From positions 1-42,623 of the forward strand of contig DELI01000003.1 in assembly GCA_002354335.1 (NCBI GenBank): 42,623 nucleotides of DNA, read 5' to 3'. Position numbers and translations under genes: made by a program. Positions 31,624 through 39,046 of this stretch are shown one piece after another; the stretch's first letter is position 1; each line of letters begins with the position of its first letter. The DNA is from Sphingobacterium sp. UBA2700 (GTDB lineage Bacteria > Bacteroidota > Bacteroidia > Sphingobacteriales > Sphingobacteriaceae). The notes beneath the pieces are model-generated. The model was not told the origin of the DNA. It worked only from the letters and a program-made list of their open reading frames with translations, and searched no databases.

Positions 31624-32322
31624 ATGTCATTAGTACAGAACCCTATCACCGTTGATACCTTAAATCAAGTTCAACAACAAACTGTAGCCCTAGCTACCCA
31701 AGAGGATTTAAACCTAATTCAGCTTTTGATGAAAGGTGGATGGATTATGATTCCGATCATTTTACTGTTCTTTTTAGGATTGGTAATCTTCTTCGAACGC
31801 TATATCACCATTAGCAAGGCTGGAAAGTCTGAAGGTGGTTTATTAGCGCAAGTGAAAAGCAATGTGCTTTCAGGTAAATTGGACGCAGCAATGGCCGTAT
31901 GTCGTTCTTCGAACTCAGCATTATCGCGCATGTTGCAAAAAGGTTTGACTCGCGTTGGTCGTCCGATTAAGGATATCGAAGGCGCTATCGAAAACCAGGG
32001 CAAACTGGAAGTTTCTCGCTTAGAAAAGAACATCAATATCTTAGGGATTATTGCTGGTATTGCACCGATGCTTGGTTTCGTAGGAACGATCTTCGGGGTA
32101 ATTCAGATCTTCCGTGATGTAGAAGTTGCTGGTGGTATCGATATTGGTTCGGTATCAGGAGGTCTATACGTAAAAATGATTGCATCGGCATCAGGTTTAA
32201 CAATTGGTATCTTAGCTTATATTGGCTACCACATTCTAAACATGATGGTTGAGCGCTTAATCCTTCGCATCGAGACTGATGCAATCGAGTTTATCGATCT
32301 ATTGGATGAGCCAAGTATGTAA
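31624..32322 (+). CDS. exbB: MotA/TolQ/ExbB-family proton channel subunit
   Basis: A 232-aa inner-membrane protein with three membrane segments, near 38-58 (GGWIMIPIILLFFLGLVIFF), 134-156 (INILGIIAGIAPMLGFVGTI) and 175-205. The family core GIAPMLGFVGTIFGVIQIF is intact. It would form the pentamer that encloses an ExbD dimer and couples proton flow to motion of TonB. It lies between the HU/SPOR gene and exbD with 30-35 bp gaps. TolQ and ExbB cannot be told apart from sequence alone; the adjacent TonB-type protein favours ExbB in name only. Confidence 0.93.
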   Translation: MSLVQNPITVDTLNQVQQQTVALATQEDLNLIQLLMKGGWIMIPIILLFFLGLVIFFERYITISKAGKSEGGLLAQVKSNVLSGKLDAAMAVCRSSNSALSRMLQKGLTRVGRPIKDIEGAIENQGKLEVSRLEKNINILGIIAGIAPMLGFVGTIFGVIQIFRDVEVAGGIDIGSVSGGLYVKMIASASGLTIGILAYIGYHILNMMVERLILRIETDAIEFIDLLDEPSM

Positions 32323-32352
32323 TCCTTTTGGAAAACCCTTGAAAAACGAAAA

Positions 32353-32760
32353 ATGAATTTACGCAATAGAAGAAATAAACCTTCTGCAGAAGTACATACA
32401 GCAGCGCTGAATGACATCATGTTCTTTCTGATGTTGTTCTTCTTGTTGGCTTCAGCAGTATCTAACCCGCAGGTGGTAAAATTGCTTTTACCTAAATCCA
32501 GTGCAGGTGAGCAATCTGTGGCGAAGAAAACAATGACCATCTCCATTACGAGTGATCTGTTATATCACGTCGACAAACAAGCGGTACCGTTGGAGTCCTT
32601 GGAGCAGATGATACAGTCTAATATGGCTACTGGCGAGGAATTGACGATCATGCTTTACGCGGATAGCACAGTGCCTATTCAGAACGTTATCTCTGTTATG
32701 GACATCGCGAATAGATTGAAAGTGAAGATGGTTTTAGCAACAGAACCTAAGAAAGACTAA
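32353..32760 (+). CDS. exbD: ExbD/TolR-family proton channel subunit
   Basis: A 135-aa protein with a short cytoplasmic N-terminus, one membrane segment (about 20-40, NDIMFFLMLFFLLASAV) carrying the proton-binding Asp21, and a periplasmic domain (MTISITSDLLYHVDKQAVPLESL... ADSTVPIQNVISVMDIANRL) typical of ExbD/TolR. Partner of the preceding ExbB. Confidence 0.94.
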   Translation: MNLRNRRNKPSAEVHTAALNDIMFFLMLFFLLASAVSNPQVVKLLLPKSSAGEQSVAKKTMTISITSDLLYHVDKQAVPLESLEQMIQSNMATGEELTIMLYADSTVPIQNVISVMDIANRLKVKMVLATEPKKD

Positions 32761-32823
32761 AATAACCCGGCCCATTTAAACGTTTCTAGTTTAAAATGGT
32801 CGAAAAAGGACAGCATTAAGGAT

Positions 32824-33645
32824 ATGTATTACAATCAGTATCAAGAAGAAAATAATCTACCGAAGGCTTTAGGTATATCGTCTTTGGTAATGGCGGGGCT
32901 TCTCGCTATCGGATTCTTCATTGTATTTACACAAGACCTTCCGGAATACGGGATGGGAGGAATTATTGTAAACTATGGTACTTCTCCGGAGGGTATGGGC
33001 GATGACTACATGAGTGTCGATGAGCCTTCGATGGATGAAAATGCCAACAATGTCCGTCCAGATAAAATAGATCCTACTTCAACGCCAATACCTACACCCT
33101 CTCAACAAACAGCAGACAAAGCTGTAGCTACGCAGGATGTAGAAGATGCGCCGGTTGTAAACAAGGCTGAGAAGCCTGTTAAAGCTGTAGCTGAGCAAAC
33201 AACTGCCGAGAAAAAGAATGCAACACCTGCTGTTAATCCGAACGCTTTATACAAAGGCAAGAAGAATAATGCGCAGGGTACTGGAGATGGGACAGGGTCT
33301 ACACCAGGTAACCAAGGTTCTAATCTAGGTGACCCATTGGCGAGCAACTATGGTGAAGGTGGTTCAGGATTTGGTAATATGATGCTCTCTTTGGAGAACA
33401 GACGATTTACGGTGCCTCCGAAAATTGAAGATAATGGCCAGCAGACTGGCGTTGTCAAAATCGAATTTACGGTAGACAACAAAGGTAATGTCCTTAGAGC
33501 GCGCCAAGCGAAGGGAACAACCATTGCCGATTACCGATTAATCCAGAAATGTATAAACGCCGTTCAAAACGCACGTTTAAATGAGCTTCCAAATGCTCCG
33601 AATTCTCAAACTGGATTACTTACCTTCAGATTCAGAGTTAGATAA
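32824..33645 (+). CDS. tonB: TonB-like energy transducer
   Basis: A 273-aa protein with a membrane segment near 15-35 (ALGISSLVMAGLLAIGFFI), a long Pro/Ala/Lys/Gly linker (about 60-185) to span the periplasm, and a C-terminal domain (about 190-273, GVVKIEFTVDNKGNVLRARQ... LLTFRFRVR) resembling the TonB C-terminal fold. The C-terminal region also fits the TolA/TonB superfamily broadly. It should be driven by the ExbB/ExbD pair encoded just upstream; its outer-membrane target may be the plugless barrel, the SusC of this window, or other receptors. Confidence 0.88.
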   Translation: MYYNQYQEENNLPKALGISSLVMAGLLAIGFFIVFTQDLPEYGMGGIIVNYGTSPEGMGDDYMSVDEPSMDENANNVRPDKIDPTSTPIPTPSQQTADKAVATQDVEDAPVVNKAEKPVKAVAEQTTAEKKNATPAVNPNALYKGKKNNAQGTGDGTGSTPGNQGSNLGDPLASNYGEGGSGFGNMMLSLENRRFTVPPKIEDNGQQTGVVKIEFTVDNKGNVLRARQAKGTTIADYRLIQKCINAVQNARLNELPNAPNSQTGLLTFRFRVR

Positions 33646-33660
33646 TAATTCATTATTCAT

Positions 33661-34962
33661 ATGAAAACATTTACAGAGGTAATCGAGTATTTATATGCTC
33701 GATTACCTATGTTTACTCGTGATGGCGCTTCGGCTATCAATCCCGATGTAGATAAAACCTTGCTATTCTGCGAGGCGCTAGGGAATCCACAACAGCAATT
33801 TAAGTCTATCCATATCGCCGGCACAAATGGGAAGGGTTCTACTTCACATATGATGGCATCGGTATTTGCCGCGTCAGGTTATAAGACCGGGCTATACACA
33901 TCCCCACATCTTGTTGACTTCAGAGAGCGAATCCGTATCGATGGGCAAATGATGCCGGAACAAAGGGTGATCGAATTTATCAACGATCATTTAGCAGTGA
34001 TCGAAGAGATCAAACCTTCATTCTTTGAGGTCACAGTTGCGATGGCATTTGATTTCTTTGCGAAGGAAAAAGTCGACATAGCCATCATCGAGGTGGGTTT
34101 GGGCGGACGCTTGGACAGTACCAACATTATCAATCCAGAGCTTTGTATGATCACCAACATTGGTATGGATCATATGAATATTTTGGGAGATACCCTAGAA
34201 GAGATTGCAGGGGAGAAAGCCGGAATTATTAAGCCGAATACACCTGTAGTAATCTCTGAACGCCAGGAGTCCATACAGCATGTATTTGTAGAGAAGGCTA
34301 AGGAAAGTCATGCTCCGCTTTATTTCGCCAATGATTATTATCAAGTCGATGGCTTAGAAAGAAGAGCTGATGGCTTGCATTTAAGCATTGCCAATAAAGC
34401 CGATAACAGCGAGAAGTCTTGGCATCTGGATCTTGCTGGAGGATATCAGCAAAAGAATATACTAGGAGTGTTGTGTGCTATCGATCAGCTTCGTGCGATG
34501 GGTTTCAACTTGCCCGAAGAGCAGGTCGCTTATGGGTTAAGCCATGTACAAGATTCTACAGGTTTACGTGGAAGATGGCAAACCTTAAGCACTAATCCAT
34601 GGATTATCTGTGATACCGGACATAATAAGGATGGTATTCGGGAGGTGCTAGCCAACTTGGCAAACCTATCCTACGAGAAACTTCACTTCGTATTTGGTGC
34701 CATGAAGGATAAAGATTTATCCCATATGTTGCCGCAGCTACCGAAAGATGCCATATACTATTTTGCGGCTCCGGACATGCCGCGCGCCATGCCAGCAGAT
34801 CAGCTCAAAGAACTTGCTGCGACCTTCGGCTTGCAAGGCCAAAGCTATCCTAGCATCTCAGCAGCATTCTTTGCTGCGAAAGAAGCGTCAAAAGAAAAGG
34901 AATTGATATTTATAGGTGGAAGTACCTTTGTAGTCGCTGATGTGCTAACTAATCATTTTTAG
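33661..34962 (+). CDS. folC: Bifunctional folylpolyglutamate/dihydrofolate synthase
   Basis: Adds glutamate to dihydropteroate and folates. The 433-aa Mur-ligase-fold protein has the ATP loop SIHIAGTNGKGSTSHMM (GTNGKGS at 54-60), YTSPHLVDFRERIRI near 79, DIAIIEVGLGGRLDSTN near 137, TNIGMDHMNILGDTLEEIAGEKAGII near 167, and ICDTGHNKDGI near 318. It is 15 bp after tonB and ends the plus-strand run. Its last 14 bases overlap the end of ansA on the opposite strand. Confidence 0.96.
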   Translation: MKTFTEVIEYLYARLPMFTRDGASAINPDVDKTLLFCEALGNPQQQFKSIHIAGTNGKGSTSHMMASVFAASGYKTGLYTSPHLVDFRERIRIDGQMMPEQRVIEFINDHLAVIEEIKPSFFEVTVAMAFDFFAKEKVDIAIIEVGLGGRLDSTNIINPELCMITNIGMDHMNILGDTLEEIAGEKAGIIKPNTPVVISERQESIQHVFVEKAKESHAPLYFANDYYQVDGLERRADGLHLSIANKADNSEKSWHLDLAGGYQQKNILGVLCAIDQLRAMGFNLPEEQVAYGLSHVQDSTGLRGRWQTLSTNPWIICDTGHNKDGIREVLANLANLSYEKLHFVFGAMKDKDLSHMLPQLPKDAIYYFAAPDMPRAMPADQLKELAATFGLQGQSYPSISAAFFAAKEASKEKELIFIGGSTFVVADVLTNHF

Positions 34963-35971
34963 TTAGCTCACCACGAATACTTTGCTGCACCCAATAGGCC
35001 ACTTCTTCCTGACTTTCCAATTCACCCTGTAAGTACATTAGCTTCGTTACAGCGGTTTCAAAAGTCATGTCATAGCCATTGAGTATGCCGATAGATTGAA
35101 GGCCCTGAGAGGTCTCATAACGACCTAATTCAACAGACCCTACCTTACATTGAGAAATGTCAAGGATATTCTTGCCGCTATCGACCGCATTTTTCAACAA
35201 ATCCAAGAACCACTCATCCGTCATCGTGTTACCAGATCCGAATGTTTCCATCACGATGCTGCGCACATCCGAATTCAATACCGCCTCGATTGTGGTCTTG
35301 TTAATGCCTGGAAATAGCTTCAATACGCCTACACGATCGTCGATATTATGGTGGCTGATAAATTCTTTTCCAGTGTTATCCTGTAACACTTCCTCGTTAT
35401 AACGAATGTGTATTCCAGCTTCCGCAAGTACAGGATAATTTGGCGACCTAAAAGCTTCAAATTTATCCGAATTGTATTTAAAAGAACGATTCCCACGGAA
35501 CAGCTTATTATCAAACAGGATACAAACCTCTTGGATAATCGAACGCCCGTCTTTCTTTGCCGATGCGATTTCCAAGGCTGTCATCAAATTCTCACGCGCA
35601 TCGGTTCTGATTTCGCCAATCGGTAGCTGCGATCCAGATAAAACGACAGGTTTTTGCAAACCTTCCAACAGGAAGCTCAACATGGATGCCGAGTAAGCCA
35701 TTGTGTCCGAACCGTGCAGAATAACAAAACCATCGTATAGCTCATAATTGTCTCTAATCAGCTCCGCCATTTCTAACCAAATGCTAGGGCGCATATTGGA
35801 AGAATCGATAATAGGCTCGAAGGAATGCACCGTCAATTTATAATTAAGGCGACTTAAATCAGGTAGATTTTTCTCGATAAGCTCAAAATCGAAGGGAATA
35901 AAGGTGCCCGATTCTGGGTCTTTCACCATACCGATTGTTCCCCCGGTGTAGATAATAAAGATATTATGCAT
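34949..35971 (-). CDS. ansA: Type I L-asparaginase
   Basis: Hydrolyses asparagine to aspartate and ammonia, in the cytoplasm (no signal peptide). The 340-aa protein shows both catalytic triads' motifs: IYTGGTIGM with the nucleophile Thr at 9-12, and VILHGSDTMAYSASML (HGSDTMAY at 86-93). It is 6 bp downstream of the TatD-type gene and overlaps the 3' end of folC by 14 bp, with no room for a terminator between the convergent genes. Confidence 0.96.
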   Translation of the reverse strand: MHNIFIIYTGGTIGMVKDPESGTFIPFDFELIEKNLPDLSRLNYKLTVHSFEPIIDSSNMRPSIWLEMAELIRDNYELYDGFVILHGSDTMAYSASMLSFLLEGLQKPVVLSGSQLPIGEIRTDARENLMTALEIASAKKDGRSIIQEVCILFDNKLFRGNRSFKYNSDKFEAFRSPNYPVLAEAGIHIRYNEEVLQDNTGKEFISHHNIDDRVGVLKLFPGINKTTIEAVLNSDVRSIVMETFGSGNTMTDEWFLDLLKNAVDSGKNILDISQCKVGSVELGRYETSQGLQSIGILNGYDMTFETAVTKLMYLQGELESQEEVAYWVQQSIRGELTKND

Positions 35972-35977
35972 GGACTC

Positions 35978-36772
35978 TTATATACTAAATAAATCTTTTG
36001 AATTCTGTGTTGTAATTTCTGCGATCTCCGACAATGGACGCTCGTAAATATCGGCTACCTTTTGTGCTACATGCAGTAGATAGCTGCTTTCGTTTTCTTT
36101 ACCGCGATAGGGGACAGGAGCCAAATAAGGCGCATCCGTTTCAAGGATCACATGTGCTAGAGGAACCTCTTTCAAGACTAGGTCTAAGCCCGCCTTTTTA
36201 AAAGTTACTACGCCACCAATCCCTAATTTAAAGCCAAGGTCTATCGCTCGGTTTGCTTGTTGCGAATCGCCCGTAAAGCAATGAAAAACACCAAACAGGC
36301 GCTCATCTTTATGGCTGTCCAATACCTCGAAGACCTCATCAAATGCTTCCCGACAATGAATACTGATTGGTAGGCCCATTTCCTTAGCCCATTCGATCTG
36401 TTGTGCGAAAGCATCCTGCTGGATAGCGAGCGTTGTTTTGTCCCAATAAAGGTCAATACCGATCTCGCCGATCGCATATATTTTATGCTCCTTGATGGCC
36501 TCACGAATTGTCGCAAGCTCATCCAGGTAATTTTCTTTCACGCTGCAGGGATGCAAGCCCAGCATCGCAAAACAGTTTTCTGGATACTCCTTCGTCGTAT
36601 TGATTACTTGAGGAATAGACTCCACTTCCACATTTGGCAGAAACAAACGACTAACGCCGTTCGCTAGGCAACGTTGCATCTGTTGCGCTAAGACTTCGGT
36701 TCCTTGATGATAGTAAATGTGAGTATGTGTGTCGGTTAAAATAAGCTGTTTTGCTTCATTAATTCCATCCAT
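35978..36772 (-). CDS. TatD-family metal-dependent hydrolase
   Basis: A 264-aa TIM-barrel metal hydrolase of the TatD/YcfH type, a family that includes 3'-5' DNA and D-aminoacyl-DNA/tRNA-processing enzymes. Metal ligands are visible: TDTHTHIY at 14-20, AIGEIGIDLYW near 98, PISIHCREA near 135, VFHCFTG near 163, and ETDAPYLAPVPYRGK near 211. It starts the two-gene operon with ansA. Exact substrate is not given by sequence. Confidence 0.93.
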   Translation of the reverse strand: MDGINEAKQLILTDTHTHIYYHQGTEVLAQQMQRCLANGVSRLFLPNVEVESIPQVINTTKEYPENCFAMLGLHPCSVKENYLDELATIREAIKEHKIYAIGEIGIDLYWDKTTLAIQQDAFAQQIEWAKEMGLPISIHCREAFDEVFEVLDSHKDERLFGVFHCFTGDSQQANRAIDLGFKLGIGGVVTFKKAGLDLVLKEVPLAHVILETDAPYLAPVPYRGKENESSYLLHVAQKVADIYERPLSEIAEITTQNSKDLFSI

Positions 36773-36816
36773 GGGGCCTAAGTTAAGATATTGTCAGCTA
36801 AACTACCTTATACGCA

Positions 36817-36853
36817 TAAAAAAAAGCGGTTTTTTAAATAAAAACCGCTTTTC
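36817..36853 (-). terminator. Intrinsic terminator of the DHH-FKBP operon
   Basis: On the minus strand AAAGCGGTTTTT...AAAAACCGCTTT followed by eight T, 30 bp after the FKBP stop codon. Confidence 0.9.
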
Positions 36854-36881
36854 GTTGAAAATATAGTAATATTTTTCTGAA

Positions 36882-37892
36882 TTAATTCACAGGTGCTTGC
36901 GCTGGCGCTTGACCAGGGATTTGCATTTGTGGCATCGTTGGAGCCGCAGGCTCACCTTTCGGTCCAGCAATGATATCAACAATCTCTACATCAAACACTA
37001 ATGGTGCGTATGCAGGGATTTCGCTTTGTTGCTGACGCTCACCATATCCTAATGCAGAAGGGATGATTAAAGTCGCCTTGCTACCTTTTTTCAATAACTG
37101 AAGACCTTCAGTCCATCCTGGGATAACTGGTGTATGACCTACGCGAACACGTAATGGCTCGTAAGGACGCATAGCGTTGAATTTGTTGTTTTTCTTAGCT
37201 AATTCTACGTCGTTTGTGTCGAAGATTTTACCGTTTGTTAATGCTCCAGTGTAGTTGATTACTACGGTATCACCGATAACCGGGTTAGCACCTTTACCTT
37301 CTTCTTTGATTACGTATTGTAAACCAGAAGCAGTTTTCTTAGGCTGCAATTTGTTTTTCTCGATGTATGAAGCAATTTTTCCTTCTTCAGCTTTTTTCAA
37401 ACCTTCCATTTGTGCTAAGTAGTATTGGTTTACTTGCTCAAATAAAGCTGAATCCGTTAAGTTACCTCTTTTGAAAAGTTTCCTAACCTTAATTGTGTAC
37501 TCGATGTATTTATCAGCAAACTCAGGCTTAGGTTGACCAGTTCTAGCAGCCATTGTATCTAAGTTTAATTTAAATACAGCGCTATCGCCTTCACCTAACA
37601 TTTTCAAAATGGTGTTGTTGTCACCTGGGTATGCACCTGCTTGTTGCATTAACGAGTCAGGCATAATAGGAGCGATTTGAGGTAATCCTAAATCATATGT
37701 GCTTGCTAAAAGTGAATCACGGTCAGTTTTAACAACAATGTCCATTGCAATAACATCTCCACCAACAGCTTTCTCTCCGCCATTATCTTTAAGGAATTTG
37801 TATTCTAAACCACCTTCTCCTTTTTTGAAATTTTGGCATGATGCAAGTGCTAAACTCGCTACTGCTGTCAATAATAAAATTGATTTTTTCAT
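36882..37892 (-). CDS. FKBP-type peptidyl-prolyl isomerase lipoprotein
   Basis: A 336-aa lipoprotein (Cys19 in LALASC) acting in the periplasm or outer membrane. The C-terminal FKBP domain (about 200-315) is canonical: GDTVVINYTGALTNGKIFDT, PVIPGWTEGLQLLKKGSKATLI, PSALGYGER and PLVFDVEIVDI. The N-terminal half (about 40-150) repeats the same order of elements in weaker form (GGDVIAMDIVV, NTILKMLGEGDSAVFKL, IEYTIKVRKLF), so it may be a degenerate second FKBP-like domain. The tail after 320 is Pro/Gln/Ala-rich. It is 28 bp downstream of the DHH phosphoesterase gene. Confidence 0.94.
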   Translation of the reverse strand: MKKSILLLTAVASLALASCQNFKKGEGGLEYKFLKDNGGEKAVGGDVIAMDIVVKTDRDSLLASTYDLGLPQIAPIMPDSLMQQAGAYPGDNNTILKMLGEGDSAVFKLNLDTMAARTGQPKPEFADKYIEYTIKVRKLFKRGNLTDSALFEQVNQYYLAQMEGLKKAEEGKIASYIEKNKLQPKKTASGLQYVIKEEGKGANPVIGDTVVINYTGALTNGKIFDTNDVELAKKNNKFNAMRPYEPLRVRVGHTPVIPGWTEGLQLLKKGSKATLIIPSALGYGERQQQSEIPAYAPLVFDVEIVDIIAGPKGEPAAPTMPQMQIPGQAPAQAPVN

Positions 37893-37920
37893 TTTTCTAT
37901 TTATAACGCTTAAAATATGC

Positions 37921-38928
37921 TTATGTTAAATAATTCTTATACTCTGGCAATACTGCCTTAAATCTTTCTACAACGCTGTGTAGATCTTCCGACGAATTTC
38001 CGCCGGCAGCATTCAAGTGGCCTCCGCCGTTAAAATGCTTCTTAGCAATCTCATTACAAGGGATATCGCCGATAGAACGCAAAGATAGTTTAATTAATTC
38101 AGTTCTGTCAACAAATAATCCAGCCAATCGAATGCCTTTTATGGATAATGCGTAGTTTACTAAACCCTCTGTGTCTCCGGTTGTTACGTTGAATTTCTCC
38201 AAATCGTCCCTCGTCAATGCGAATAACGCGGTGTGGTATTCAGGAATCACTTCCAAGCAATTCATCAAGCAATAGCCTAGGAAACGCAATCTGTTTTCCG
38301 TGGAACTATTGTAGATATGCTCGTGGATTTCCCAGTTCTTTGCCCCAGCATCCAATAGATGTGCGATGATGCGATGAACATCGGAAGTCGTTGAACGGAA
38401 GCGGAAAGAACCCGTATCCGTCATGATACCTGTGTATAAACAAGTGGCTATTCTTTCATCAACTTGATCTTGTTTGCGGCACACATCGGCAATAAAGGAA
38501 TAAACCAACTGCGCTGTCGCTGCCGCATTGGAATCCCAATACGAAAGCGCCGCGAAGTCCTCAGGATCCAAATGATGGTCAATCATCCATTTTTGTCCCT
38601 TCGCTTCGCGAATCACGGGTTCAAGGATATTCGTTCTGGAAAGTGCACTATAATCCAAGCAGAACACAATATCTGCCTGATCAAATAACTGCTGTGCAAT
38701 TGCCGGTTGTTCTGGATATATAATTAATGAATCACGACCAGGCATCCAGTCTAGAAAAGTCGGAAAATCCGAAGATAACACAATGTGTACTTCATGCCCG
38801 TTCTTCTGCAACCAGTAATATAAGCCTAAGGATGAGCCTAATGCATCACCATCAGGTTTATGGTGCGTGGTAATAATGATCTTTTTAGGTTCGGTTAATA
38901 AATGTAAATTTTCTTCTCCTCTTAACAT
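37921..38928 (-). CDS. DHH/DHHA1 phosphoesterase (NrnA-like oligoribonuclease/pAp phosphatase)
   Basis: A 335-aa manganese phosphoesterase. DHH motifs are ITTHHKPDGDALGSSLGLY (residues 19-37), VFCLDYSALSR near 92 and the name-giving MIDHHLDP near 115; the DHHA1 end has NGGGHLNAAGG near 305. The size and arrangement fit the NrnA family, which degrades nanoRNA and dephosphorylates pAp. It heads a two-gene operon with the FKBP lipoprotein. Confidence 0.92.
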   Translation of the reverse strand: MLRGEENLHLLTEPKKIIITTHHKPDGDALGSSLGLYYWLQKNGHEVHIVLSSDFPTFLDWMPGRDSLIIYPEQPAIAQQLFDQADIVFCLDYSALSRTNILEPVIREAKGQKWMIDHHLDPEDFAALSYWDSNAAATAQLVYSFIADVCRKQDQVDERIATCLYTGIMTDTGSFRFRSTTSDVHRIIAHLLDAGAKNWEIHEHIYNSSTENRLRFLGYCLMNCLEVIPEYHTALFALTRDDLEKFNVTTGDTEGLVNYALSIKGIRLAGLFVDRTELIKLSLRSIGDIPCNEIAKKHFNGGGHLNAAGGNSSEDLHSVVERFKAVLPEYKNYLT

Positions 38929-38944
38929 ATGTAATTTGTGATTG

Positions 38945-38976
38945 CAAACCTACTGAAAAAAAGTTGGCTTTTGAAA
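38945..38976 (-). promoter_or_regulatory. Promoter of the DHH-FKBP operon
   Basis: On the minus strand TAGGTTTG (38945-38952) is an exact -7 box; TTTC (38973-38976) lies 20 bases upstream. Confidence 0.6.
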
Positions 38977-39046
38977 AAAAACTATCCCCCTTTAACAAGC
39001 TTTTAACAGTGCTTGTCGCATGGGAAAGGCCTTGATGATAAGTTGT

